NCBI GenBank assembly: GCA_001319865.1
Contig: BBSL01000034.1
Location: 1 to 64,000 of the forward strand
DNA: 64,000 bases
Direction of reading: 5' to 3'
Source: Burkholderia sp. E7m39
GTDB lineage: Bacteria; Pseudomonadota; Gammaproteobacteria; Burkholderiales; Burkholderiaceae
Shown here: positions 38,151 to 47,362 of the stretch, piece after piece
Layout of the letters: each line of letters starts with the position of its first letter
Position numbering within the stretch: position 1 is the stretch's first letter
Made by a program: the position numbers and the translations under genes
Notes under the pieces: model-generated
Database searches by the model: none
Seen by the model: only the letters and a program-made list of their open reading frames with translations
What the model was told of the DNA's origin: nothing

Positions 38151-39458
38151 TCAGACAGCGGGCTCTTGCGGACCTTTACGGCGCAGCAGCGCGTAAAGAA
38201 TGATCGCGCCGAACGTCGCGGTGCCGATGCCGCCGAGCGCGAAGCCGCCGAACTTCAGCGAGAAATCGCCCGCACCGAGCACGAGCGTCACGGCGGCGAC
38301 GATCAGATTGCGGTTGTCCGAGAAGTTCACCTTGTTCACCACCCAGATGCGCGCGCCCGTCACCGCGATCAGCCCGAACACGACGATCGACACGCCGCCC
38401 AGCACGGGGCCGGGAATCGTCTGGATCACCGCGCCGAACTTCGGCGAGAAGCCGAGAATCAGCGCGATCACGGCGGCGATCACGAACACGAGCGTCGAGT
38501 AGATGCGCGTCACGGCCATCACGCCGATGTTCTCCGCGTACGTCGTCACGCCCGTGCCGCCCGCGAAGCCGGACACCACCGTCGCGATGCCGTCGCCGAT
38601 GAACGCGCGGCCGATGTAGCCGTCGAGGTTTTGTCCCGTCATCGCGCTGACGGCCTTGATGTGGCCGAGATTCTCCGCGACGAGAATCACCGCGACGGGC
38701 GCGAGCAGCGCCATGGCCTGGCCGTTGAACACGGGCGACGTGAAATGCGGCATGCCGAACCACGGCGCGTTTGCGACGATCGAGAAATCGACCGGCTTGC
38801 CCATGCCCATGCCATTGGTGACGATTGCGTAGATCACGTAGGCGATCAGCAGGCCGACGAGAATCAGCAGACGCTGCACCATGCCGCGCGCGAACACGGC
38901 CACGCCGCCGACGCACAGCACTGTGACGAGCGCCATGTACGATTCGAACGCGCTGCCGCTCACGCCCTTCACCGCGATGGGGGCCAGATTCAGGCCGATC
39001 ACCGCGACGATGGAGCCCGTCACGACGGGCGGCATCAGCGTTTCGATCCACGCCGTGCCAATGGCCGACACGATGAAGCCGATCACGATGTAGGTCACGC
39101 CGCACGCGATGATGCCGCCCAACGCAACAGGAATGTTCAGGTTCGGGCCTTGTCCCGTATAGCCCGTAATCGCGATCACGAGACCGATGAACGCGAAGCT
39201 CGAACCCAGATAACTCGGCACGCGGCCGCCGACCAGCACGAAAAACAGCAATGTGCCGATACCCGACATGAATATGCACAGATTGGGATCGAAGCCCATC
39301 AGCAGCGGTGCGAGCACGGTCGAGCCGAACATCGCGACGACGTGCTGAATGCCCATCGCGAGCATTTGCGGAAACGGCAGGCGCTCGTCGGTGTTGACGA
39401 CGCGCCCTTCGACGCTCGTCGGCTGGACGCGCCAGCGCGGAAACCAGGAATCGGCCAT
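38151..39458 (-). CDS. uracil/xanthine permease, NCS2 family
   Basis: 435 residues, 14 predicted membrane segments in a 7+7 inverted repeat. NCS2 motifs: MGIQHVVAMFGSTVLAPLLMG, SYLGSSFAFIG, VILVAENLGHIKAVSAMTG with the substrate Glu, and FAGGTGVTTYAENIGVMAVTR (QNxG-like motif). Closest to UraA/RutG nucleobase carriers. Start at 39458 has GAGGAG upstream. Single gene. Confidence 0.94.
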   Translation of the reverse strand: MADSWFPRWRVQPTSVEGRVVNTDERLPFPQMLAMGIQHVVAMFGSTVLAPLLMGFDPNLCIFMSGIGTLLFFVLVGGRVPSYLGSSFAFIGLVIAITGYTGQGPNLNIPVALGGIIACGVTYIVIGFIVSAIGTAWIETLMPPVVTGSIVAVIGLNLAPIAVKGVSGSAFESYMALVTVLCVGGVAVFARGMVQRLLILVGLLIAYVIYAIVTNGMGMGKPVDFSIVANAPWFGMPHFTSPVFNGQAMALLAPVAVILVAENLGHIKAVSAMTGQNLDGYIGRAFIGDGIATVVSGFAGGTGVTTYAENIGVMAVTRIYSTLVFVIAAVIALILGFSPKFGAVIQTIPGPVLGGVSIVVFGLIAVTGARIWVVNKVNFSDNRNLIVAAVTLVLGAGDFSLKFGGFALGGIGTATFGAIILYALLRRKGPQEPAV

Positions 39459-39654
39459 CGCGGGGGTTCTCCTCTATTGGCGTAGATTTTGTGTGGTGAC
39501 GCCGCCGTGGCCGGACGCGTGGTCGGACCTCGAGGCGGCGCGGTCCAGGATGGGATTCTTGAACTACGCGCGAGTTTACGGAGAGCGCTTGCCCATGACA
39601 AGCCGCGCAAAATGCCCGTGCGCATCGATGCGCGGCAAGTGTTGTATCAAAGTA

Positions 39655-41205
39655 TCAAAGCGAAAACACGGCGACGGCCGTCTTCAGATGCCTCGCCTGA
39701 TCGGCCATTGCGCCCGCCGCCGCAGCCGCCTCTTCGACGAGCGCCGCGTTTTGCTGCGTGACTTCGTCCATCTGCGCGACGGCGCGGTTCACCTGTTCGA
39801 TGCCCGTGCTCTGCTCGCCCGAAGCCGCCGAGATGTCAGCCATGATGTCCGTCATCCGTTGCACGGCCTGCGTGACTTCTGCCATCGTGCTCCCCGCGCG
39901 TTCGGCGAGCCGCGCGCCGCTGTCGACGCGTGAGGTCGAGTTTTCGATCAGCTCCTTGATCTCTTTGGCCGACACCGCGCTGCGTTGCGCGAGCGCGCGC
40001 ACCTCGCCCGCGACGACGGCGAAGCCGCGTCCCTGCTCGCCCGCGCGCGCGGCTTCGACGGCCGCGTTCAGCGCGAGGATGTTGGTCTGGAACGCGATGC
40101 TTTCGATCACGCCGATGATGTCCGTCATCCGCTTCGAACCCGCCGCGAGTTCGCGCATCGTCTCGACCACGTCGTCGACCAGGCCGCTGCCGCGCGCCGC
40201 CACCTCCGACGCCCCGCGCGCGACGCCGCCCGCCTGCTGCGCGTTGTCGGCGTTCTGCCGCACGGTTGCCGTCAGCTGCTCCATGCTCGACGCCGTTTCT
40301 TCCAGCGACGCCGCCTGCTCTTCCGTGCGCTGCGACAGATCGGTGTTGCCCTGCGCGATCTCGCCCGACGCGAGCAGGATCGATTCGCTCGACTCGCTGA
40401 TCCTGCCGACGATCGACGCCAGTTGCCCACGCATGTTCGCCAGCGCGTGCAGCAGACTCGCCGTGTCGCCGGGTTTCGTCTCGACGCGCACGGCCAGATC
40501 GCCCGCGGCGATGCGGTTTGCGATCTGCGCGGCGTAGTCCGGCTCGCCGCCGAGCTGGCGCGTAAGGCGCCGCGCGATCAGCCAGGCGAGCGCCGCGCCC
40601 GCCGCCACCGACGCCAGCACCAGCGCCGACAGCAGTACCCGCATGCTCGCGTACTCCGCGCCTGCTTCGCGCTGCGCGGCCGTCGCCTGCTCGCGGCGGT
40701 GATCGATCAGCCTGACGATGCTGTCGCGCAACGCCTCGCTCGCGGCAATCGCGCGCCGCACGAGTTCGGCATTGTCGACTTCGGCGGGCACGGGCTGCAG
40801 CCCGATCTGCTGATGCACGATGGCTTCCCACGCCGCCGTCTTGCGCAGCACGTCGTCGTAGAGCGCTTGCCCGTCGTTGCCCGCGATGGTCGTGCTATAG
40901 CGCGCGTATCCGTCGTGCATGCTCTTCAGCGACGCGACGATGTCGTCCTTGAGCTTCTGGCGCGCGGCTTCGTCGGGCGCATAGCCGAGATTGGCGGCGT
41001 CGAGATCGGTGTCGATCTTGTAGCGGTTCGCCTCTTCCATCCAGTAAAGGCCGTCCATGTGCCGGCTCGAAATGGCTTCGGTAATGCCGTGCATCGACGC
41101 GAGCGCCGACAGGCCCGCCGCGCCCACCGCGACGCCAAAGCCGATCACGATCGCGAACGCGATCAGCAACTTCTTCCAGACAGTCATGCGGTCAAACCAC
41201 TTCAT
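39655..41205 (-). CDS. methyl-accepting chemotaxis protein
   Basis: 516 residues. First membrane helix [21 protein letters not shown], a periplasmic four-helix sensor domain (about 35-190), second helix [25 protein letters not shown], and the signalling domain with hairpin tip [24 protein letters not shown] and [19 protein letters not shown]. Methylation helices around [21 protein letters not shown]. No C-terminal CheR-tether pentapeptide is seen (ends AVFSL). Ligand unknown. Confidence 0.95.
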   Translation of the reverse strand: MKWFDRMTVWKKLLIAFAIVIGFGVAVGAAGLSALASMHGITEAISSRHMDGLYWMEEANRYKIDTDLDAANLGYAPDEAARQKLKDDIVASLKSMHDGYARYSTTIAGNDGQALYDDVLRKTAAWEAIVHQQIGLQPVPAEVDNAELVRRAIAASEALRDSIVRLIDHRREQATAAQREAGAEYASMRVLLSALVLASVAAGAALAWLIARRLTRQLGGEPDYAAQIANRIAAGDLAVRVETKPGDTASLLHALANMRGQLASIVGRISESSESILLASGEIAQGNTDLSQRTEEQAASLEETASSMEQLTATVRQNADNAQQAGGVARGASEVAARGSGLVDDVVETMRELAAGSKRMTDIIGVIESIAFQTNILALNAAVEAARAGEQGRGFAVVAGEVRALAQRSAVSAKEIKELIENSTSRVDSGARLAERAGSTMAEVTQAVQRMTDIMADISAASGEQSTGIEQVNRAVAQMDEVTQQNAALVEEAAAAAGAMADQARHLKTAVAVFSL

Positions 41206-41471
41206 CGTGTGATCCTCGACAGTTCATCAGCCGTTCAGCGACGGGGTGACTCGCAGGCATCGCAGGCCGCGGGCTGCAAGGCTTTACGGCGTGCGTGATG
41301 CGGACTTGATGAACGGATGCCGGGCATAAGGAAGCCGGCATGAGGGTTTTGGCAATGAAGTCCGCTTTGGGAGTTTTCTGATATCGGAGCGCATGCCGCG
41401 CTCTCTACACTTGATGGGCTGCGTGACCCCGATTTTGAGTAGCGCAAGCGATGTTGTAACTCTCCGACTTT

Positions 41472-41504
41472 CCGCTCATGCTCCCCGGCATGAGCGGTTT
41501 TTTT
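41472..41504 (+). terminator. plus-strand intrinsic terminator with no matching gene (possible sRNA end)
   Basis: CCGCTCATGC-TCCCCG-GCATGAGCGG, perfect 10-bp stem, followed by TTTTTTT. The T-tract is on the plus strand, yet both flanking genes (MCP and DUF2239) are on the minus strand. It therefore probably ends a small RNA transcribed rightward within 41206-41471. No clear promoter could be identified; the rest of this 338-bp gap contains no gene. Confidence 0.75.
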
Positions 41505-41543
41505 CGCCTGTCGATTTTCCCCGCGCCTCGCGGGTCAAACGCG

Positions 41544-42173
41544 TCACCCGTTGCGGGCATCGTCCGCGCCGAATGCAGGCGCCGCCAGCTTGCGCGTGTG
41601 ATCACGGACGTCGGCGGGCCATGCGGCCGTCATCGCGTCGAAGCGGGCGGCATCGTTCGCGTACAGCGCGCGGGTCGCTTCTTCGTAGCCCGCCAGATCG
41701 CCCGCCATCGCCGTCATGAACCGGTACGCCGATTCCTGCGCGCGGCGCATGCGGTCCTTCCCCTCGCTCGCGACGCGTGCCGCGTCGACCAGCTTGCGCA
41801 GCGCCACTGATGCGCCGCCCGGCTGTTCGTTCAGCCAGCTCCAATGTCTGGGCAGCAAGGTCACCTCGCGCGCGACGACGCCGAGCTTCGGCCGTCCGCG
41901 CCCGCGCGATGCCGAAGGCGCCTCGCTCGCATCTTCCGTTGACGGCGCGCTGCCGGCTGCGCGGTCCGCGAGCCTTGCGAGCACGTCGCGCTCCGAGCCG
42001 CGCAAATCGAGGTCGATGGGGCGGCTGGTTTCGTCGTCGAAGATCCGCACGGACGCGCCGGCATCGCGCTCGATCGCGGCTCTGGCGGCCAGCGCAACCC
42101 CTTTGAGTTCACCTGACGCCAGGCGCCGGACGCCTTCGAAAGCGGTGCAGGTTGCCATGTGATTCGTGGTCAT
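41544..42173 (-). CDS. DUF2239 family protein
   Basis: 209 residues. The family core is clear: CTAFEGVRRLASGELKGVALA, VRIFDDETSRPIDLDLRGSE, and RGRGRPKLGVVAREVTLLPR followed by HWSWLNEQPGGASVALRKLVD. DUF2239 proteins are cytoplasmic and uncharacterised; the GRGRPKLG stretch resembles an AT-hook, so DNA contact is possible. A strong dyad lies just upstream. Separate from the kinase genes by 112 bp. Confidence 0.92.
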   Translation of the reverse strand: MTTNHMATCTAFEGVRRLASGELKGVALAARAAIERDAGASVRIFDDETSRPIDLDLRGSERDVLARLADRAAGSAPSTEDASEAPSASRGRGRPKLGVVAREVTLLPRHWSWLNEQPGGASVALRKLVDAARVASEGKDRMRRAQESAYRFMTAMAGDLAGYEEATRALYANDAARFDAMTAAWPADVRDHTRKLAAPAFGADDARNG

Positions 42174-42206
42174 CTGATGTCTCGCATCGTCAATGTCGAT
42201 GCGCAG

Positions 42207-42253
42207 ATTTTATCCGGGTATAAATAGAAAAAGCAATATTGCCCGGATAAAAT
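42207..42253. promoter_or_regulatory. 12-bp perfect inverted repeat upstream of the DUF2239 gene
   Basis: ATTTTATCCGGG (42207-42218) and CCCGGATAAAAT (42242-42253), with 23 AT-rich bases between that themselves contain CAATATTG. It covers 34-80 bp upstream of the DUF2239 start, where promoter elements should be, so it is probably a repressor or activator site. I do not recognise a named regulator for it. Confidence 0.7.
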
Positions 42254-42285
42254 TAATCGAACCACGCGGTCGACGAACGACCCGC

Positions 42286-45200
42286 TTACTGCGTGCGCCG
42301 CCGCTCCCCGGCGCACGCTTGCAGCGCGTCGATCAGGTCGAGGGGATCGTAGGGCTTGCGCAACTGCGCGGCGTCGCGCAGTTGCGCGCGCTGCTGCGGC
42401 GACATCGCGGCCTCGGCGCCCGTCACGAAGATCACACACATGGCGGGCTGGCGCGCCGTCGCCTCGATGGCCAGATCGACGCCCGAAGCGTCCGTCAGGC
42501 CGACGTCCGTGAGCAGCACGTCGAAGGGCAGGCTGTCCGTCATCTGCAACGCCTGCGCCGCCGTGGCCGCTTCGACGACGTCGAGCCCGAACGTGCGCAG
42601 CAGTTCCGCCGTGCTCACGCGCACCAGCTCGTCATCTTCGACGAACAGGATGCGCAGGTGACGGATCGCCTCGAAGGTCTCGTTGCTGTGCCGGTCGACG
42701 AACTTCACCGTCTGCGAGTCTTCCGCGTGCAATGTCACCCCGTCGTCGGGCCGCGCGTACTGCAGGCGCAGCGCGTGCTGGATCTTGCGCGCGAGCGCTT
42801 CCTGCGAATACGGCTTGCTCAGCAGCTCGACGCCTTCGTCGAGCCGCCCCGCATGCACGATCGCGTTGTCCGTATAGCCCGACGTGAACAAGACCGCGAT
42901 GCCCGGCTGCCGCTCGCGCGCCTTGCGTGCCAGTTCGGTGCTGCGCAGCGGGCCGGGCATCACGACATCCGTGAACAGCAGATGGATGGGCACGCCGCTC
43001 TCGACGATCGCGAGCGCGCTTTGGGCGTCCTTCGCCTTCAGCACGCGATAACCGAGCGATGCCAGCATCTCGACCACCGTCGTGCGCACGTCCTCGTCGT
43101 CCTCCACGACCAGGATCGTTTCGCTGCCGCCCTTCGCGGGACCGGCGTCGATATCCGTTTCGAGGTCTTCTTCCTCGCGCACGCGCGGCAGATACAGGCG
43201 AATGGTCGTGCCGTGGCCGGGCTCGCTGTAGATCTTCACGTGGCCGCCCGACTGCTTGACGAAGCCGTACACCATACTCAGGCCGAGCCCCGTGCCCTGG
43301 CCTTCGGGCTTCGTCGTGAAGAACGGCTCGAACACATGCTCCTGCACGTCGGCCGACATGCCCGAGCCCGTATCGGTGACAGCGACCATCACGTACTGGC
43401 CGGGCGTGACGTCCGCGTGACGTTTCGCGTAGGAATCGTCGAGCGATGCATTGCCTGCTTCGATAGTGAGCTTGCCGTGGCCGTCCATCGCGTCGCGCGC
43501 GTTGATGGCCAGATTGAGCAGCGCGTTTTCCACCTGGAACGGATCGACCAGCGTATTCCACAGTCCGCCCGACACGACCGTCTCGATCTCGATGCCGTCA
43601 CCGAGCGCGCGGCGCAGCATGTCGTCGAGGCCGCGCACGAAGCGCCCGAGGTTCACCACCTTCGGCGCGAGCGGCTGCCGGCGTCCGAACGCGAGCAGCT
43701 GCGACGCGAGCTTCGCGCCGCGCGCCACGCCCGCGAGCGCGTTGCGCACGCGCCGCGCGGGCCGCTCTTCGCCGACGACGTCGTCGGCGAGCAGCTGCAG
43801 ATTGCCGCCGATCACCTGCAGCAGATTGTTGAAGTCGTGCGCAACGCCGCCCGTCAGCTTGCCGATCGCTTCCATCTTCTGCGCGACGCGTAGCGCCTCT
43901 TCGGCGTGACGCAGCGCTTCCTGCGTTTCGCGGTCGTTCGTCACGTCGCGCCCGACACCGTGAATGCGCGCGGTATCGGGATCGAGCGAAAGCGTCCACG
44001 CAATCCAGCGCCACGAGCCGTCGATGTGCCTGAGACGGTTCTCGTGGCGCACGGGCGCGCCCGTGCGGCGCAGGTCGTCGAGTTGCGCTTCGACCATCGC
44101 GCGGTCGTCGGCATGGATCAGCGAGTAGTACGACTGCAGCGTGAGCCAGCGCGTGTCGTGACCGAGCACGCGCGTCCATGACGGGCTAACGCGCTGCAAC
44201 TCGCCATTGAAGCTCGCGACCACCAGCAGGTCTTCGCTGAATTCCCACAGACGGTCGCGATCCGCGACGGCTTCGATCACGCGCGCCTCGAGCGTTTCGT
44301 TCAGTTCGCGCAGCGCCTCTTCCGCCTTCGTGCGCTCAGCGATTTCGCGCTGCGCGGCCTGATAGAGACGCGCGTTGTCGATGGCCGTCGCGGCCTGTGC
44401 GGCAATGCCTTCGACGAGACGCTCGGCGCGCGCAGTGAACACGCCCGGCACGGGATGACCGAAGAACAACCCGCCGAGCACTTCGCCCGTGCGCGACACG
44501 ACGGGCGCGGCGAGATAGCTGCGCACCTGCAGATGCCCGTCGGGCATGCCGTGATGCGGCGGATTGCGGCCATAGCGCGGATCGTTCGTGATGTCGTCGG
44601 AGCGCATGATGCCTTCGCCCGAAAAAGTCGGCGCGAACACAGCCGTGTTGCGCGGCATCGGGAACTTCGAGAAGCTGTCCTTCGGCACGCCCGATAGCGC
44701 GTACAGCATGTAGCTGCCGCCCTGATCGTCCTGCACGTTGTAGAAGAACGCGCCGAACGCGGCGCCCGTGAGTTCGGTCGCGGCATCGACGACTACCTGC
44801 ACCGCGCGGTTCAGATCGAGTTCTGCCGCCACCGCTGTACCGACGCGGTTGAGAATTTCGAGCGTGCGCGACTCCTCGCGCAGCCGGTTGCCCGTCTCGC
44901 GCCGCAAACGCGCGAGCTGTAGATTGCCCGCCACGCGCGCGAGCAGTTCGCGCGCCGCGAACGGCTTGATCAGATAGTCGTCGGCACCCGATTCGAGACC
45001 GCCCACCTTCGCTTCTTCGCCCGCGCGCGCGGACAGCAGCAACACGGGCGTCTCGCGCAAGTCTTCGTCGGCGCGCAGTTCGCGCAGCAGGCCGAAGCCG
45101 TCGAGCTTCGGCATCATCACATCGGACACGATCAGCTCAGGTGCCAGCTTGCGTGCGGCGGCGAGCGCCTCTTCGCCGTCGGCGGCAACGTGCACCTCGT

Positions 45201-47226
45201 GGCCCGCCGCCGTCAGGATGCGCCGCATGTAGTCACGCAGATCGGCGTTGTCGTCGACGACCAGCAGCCTGCCCGCCGCGACGCCTTCCTGTGCGCCATC
45301 CGTCGCGGTGCCTGGCGCGGGAAGCGTGCTCGCGTCGTCGGCGTCGGCGGGATTTTGCGCGTCGGGCAGCCAGCGCATCGCCGCGTCGATATAGCTTTGC
45401 GCGTTCGCGCTCGTGATGGCGCGCGCGGCGTCGACAGGCGTGACAGGTGCGGCAGGCGCGACAGGTACGACGGGCGGCAGCACGATCCTGAAGCGCGAGC
45501 CTTTGCCCAATTCGCTGTCGACGTGAATCGTGCCGCCGTGCAGACGCACGAGTTCGCTGACGAGCGCGAGCCCGATGCCGCTGCCCTCGACCGAACGGCC
45601 CATCGCGCCTTCGACGCGATGAAAGCGCTCGAACAGCCGCGGGACCTCGTGGGCCGGAATGCCGATGCCCGAATCGGCGACGCACAGCTCGATGCCGCCG
45701 CCATCCGTCGTTTTCATGCTGACGGAAATGGTGCCCGCGAGCGTGAACTTGAACGCGTTCGACAGCAGGTTCAGCACGATCTTTTCCCACATCTCGCGGT
45801 CGATGGGCACGAGTTGCGGCAGCGGCTCGCAATCGACTTCGAGTGTCATGTCCGCCGACTCGATCGCCGAGCGGAACAGCGACGCGAGATCCGCCGTAAA
45901 TGCGGCGAGATCGGTCGGCTGCGGATGGATTTCGATGCGGCCCGCCTCGATGCGCGAAAAGTCGAGCAGCGCGTTCACGAGCTTCAGCAGCCGCAGGCCG
46001 TTGCGATGTGTGACCTCGACCAGCAGCCGGTCCTCGGCACTGGTGTCGGGCTTCGCCAGCATTTCTTCGAGCGGCCCCAGCATCAGCGTGAGCGGCGTGC
46101 GGAACTCGTGGCTGATGTTCGAGAAAAACGTCGTCTTCGCGCGATCGATTTCGGCCAGCGCTTCGGCACGCCGCCGCTCTTCTTCGTATGCGGCGGCGTA
46201 GCCGAGCGCCGCGCCGATCTGACGCGCGGTCAGCGTGAGAAACGAGCGGTAGCTGTCGTCGACGAGTCGGTACGGATTCAGACCCACCACCAGCACGCCG
46301 CTGCGTCCTGCTTCGCCCGACGGCTGCACGGGCAGCACGGCCGCCTGCACGGTCGGCCGCTGCCATGCGCCCGACGGCAGCGGCGTGTCGAAGCGCTCGA
46401 TCAGATCGGTCACGACGGCAAGCTGCTGGCTGCGCAATACGTCCGCGAACGGCCACGGGGAATCTTGCGCGGCGTCGATGGTGTGCGGCGCGGCGGGATG
46501 ACGGGCCGCGATGCCGCAATGCGCCGCCAGCGTCGCAACCGTGCCGCCCGGCTCGACCTCGTAGAAAAGCGCGAACGTGATGTCGTGCGGGTCGCTCTCG
46601 AGCGCGCGCATGCTGTCTTCGCAGACGTCGCGCCACGTCAGCGCGTCGCGCGTCGCGGCGCCGATTTCGCGCAGCAGCCGCAACTGCCGTTCGCCGAGCA
46701 TGCGCGCGGTATCTTCGCTGTTCGCGCAGATGATGCCGCCCGTGCCGCCGTGGTCGTCGGGTACGGGGCTGTACGAAAACGTGTAGTAGGTTTCTTCCGG
46801 GTAGCCGTTGCGCTCCATGATCAGGAGCTTCTGCTCCGTGAAGGTGCCTTCGATACCCGTCAGCGCCGTCTGCAGCAGCGGCTGGATCTCGCTCCAGATT
46901 TCGCGCCACACGATCGACGTCGGCTGCCCGAGCGCGGCGGGATGCTTGCCGCCGATGATCGACTGGTACGGATCGTTGTAGAAGAAGATCAGGTCCGGCC
47001 CCCAGCCGATCCAGATCGGCTGGCGCGACGTGAGCATGATGCGGATCGCCGTCTTCAGGCTCTGCGGCCAGTCCTGCGGCGCGCCGAGCGCCGTCGCGCG
47101 CCAGTCGTACGAGCGTATCAGCGCGCCCATCTCGCCGCCGCCAGCAAGGAAACTGGCCGCCGTGCCGCCTGCGAGCGCCGCGTCCGCCTCAGGGGCCGCG
47201 CCCGTCATCGTGTTGTCCGGTTTCAT
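42286..47226 (-). CDS. giant hybrid sensor kinase: PAS-GAF-HK-REC-GAF-PAS-HK-REC-REC
   Basis: 1646 residues, cytoplasmic (no membrane segment seen). Order: PAS-like (WIGWGPDLIFFYNDPYQSIIG), GAF-like, HisKA with ISHEFRTPL (His about 372) and HATPase (NLLSNAFKF, SGIGIPAHE), REC1 (LLVVDDNADLRDYMRR; SDVMMPKLDGF), GAF (PKDSFSKFPMPRN), PAS (RVLGHDTRWLTLQ), second HisKA with GGVAHDFNNLLQ (His about 1129) and HATPase (GTGLGLSMVYGF), then REC2 (ILVVEDDEDVR) and REC3 (ILFVEDDELVR). Two full kinases and three receivers in one chain. Last kinase of the stressosome locus, 136 bp after the preceding gene. Confidence 0.93.
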   Translation of the reverse strand: MKPDNTMTGAAPEADAALAGGTAASFLAGGGEMGALIRSYDWRATALGAPQDWPQSLKTAIRIMLTSRQPIWIGWGPDLIFFYNDPYQSIIGGKHPAALGQPTSIVWREIWSEIQPLLQTALTGIEGTFTEQKLLIMERNGYPEETYYTFSYSPVPDDHGGTGGIICANSEDTARMLGERQLRLLREIGAATRDALTWRDVCEDSMRALESDPHDITFALFYEVEPGGTVATLAAHCGIAARHPAAPHTIDAAQDSPWPFADVLRSQQLAVVTDLIERFDTPLPSGAWQRPTVQAAVLPVQPSGEAGRSGVLVVGLNPYRLVDDSYRSFLTLTARQIGAALGYAAAYEEERRRAEALAEIDRAKTTFFSNISHEFRTPLTLMLGPLEEMLAKPDTSAEDRLLVEVTHRNGLRLLKLVNALLDFSRIEAGRIEIHPQPTDLAAFTADLASLFRSAIESADMTLEVDCEPLPQLVPIDREMWEKIVLNLLSNAFKFTLAGTISVSMKTTDGGGIELCVADSGIGIPAHEVPRLFERFHRVEGAMGRSVEGSGIGLALVSELVRLHGGTIHVDSELGKGSRFRIVLPPVVPVAPAAPVTPVDAARAITSANAQSYIDAAMRWLPDAQNPADADDASTLPAPGTATDGAQEGVAAGRLLVVDDNADLRDYMRRILTAAGHEVHVAADGEEALAAARKLAPELIVSDVMMPKLDGFGLLRELRADEDLRETPVLLLSARAGEEAKVGGLESGADDYLIKPFAARELLARVAGNLQLARLRRETGNRLREESRTLEILNRVGTAVAAELDLNRAVQVVVDAATELTGAAFGAFFYNVQDDQGGSYMLYALSGVPKDSFSKFPMPRNTAVFAPTFSGEGIMRSDDITNDPRYGRNPPHHGMPDGHLQVRSYLAAPVVSRTGEVLGGLFFGHPVPGVFTARAERLVEGIAAQAATAIDNARLYQAAQREIAERTKAEEALRELNETLEARVIEAVADRDRLWEFSEDLLVVASFNGELQRVSPSWTRVLGHDTRWLTLQSYYSLIHADDRAMVEAQLDDLRRTGAPVRHENRLRHIDGSWRWIAWTLSLDPDTARIHGVGRDVTNDRETQEALRHAEEALRVAQKMEAIGKLTGGVAHDFNNLLQVIGGNLQLLADDVVGEERPARRVRNALAGVARGAKLASQLLAFGRRQPLAPKVVNLGRFVRGLDDMLRRALGDGIEIETVVSGGLWNTLVDPFQVENALLNLAINARDAMDGHGKLTIEAGNASLDDSYAKRHADVTPGQYVMVAVTDTGSGMSADVQEHVFEPFFTTKPEGQGTGLGLSMVYGFVKQSGGHVKIYSEPGHGTTIRLYLPRVREEEDLETDIDAGPAKGGSETILVVEDDEDVRTTVVEMLASLGYRVLKAKDAQSALAIVESGVPIHLLFTDVVMPGPLRSTELARKARERQPGIAVLFTSGYTDNAIVHAGRLDEGVELLSKPYSQEALARKIQHALRLQYARPDDGVTLHAEDSQTVKFVDRHSNETFEAIRHLRILFVEDDELVRVSTAELLRTFGLDVVEAATAAQALQMTDSLPFDVLLTDVGLTDASGVDLAIEATARQPAMCVIFVTGAEAAMSPQQRAQLRDAAQLRKPYDPLDLIDALQACAGERRRTQ

Positions 47227-47362
47227 CGACGCAACCTCAAATGTCCCGCCGTACTGACCGCGCTTTTGCTCCCTGTCGTTACCGGTTCGCGCTGTTCTCC
47301 GGTGCCGCCTGCCGTCTGTTCAACATGCCGATTCCACGCGCCGCTGGCAACTCGCCCTCCGC

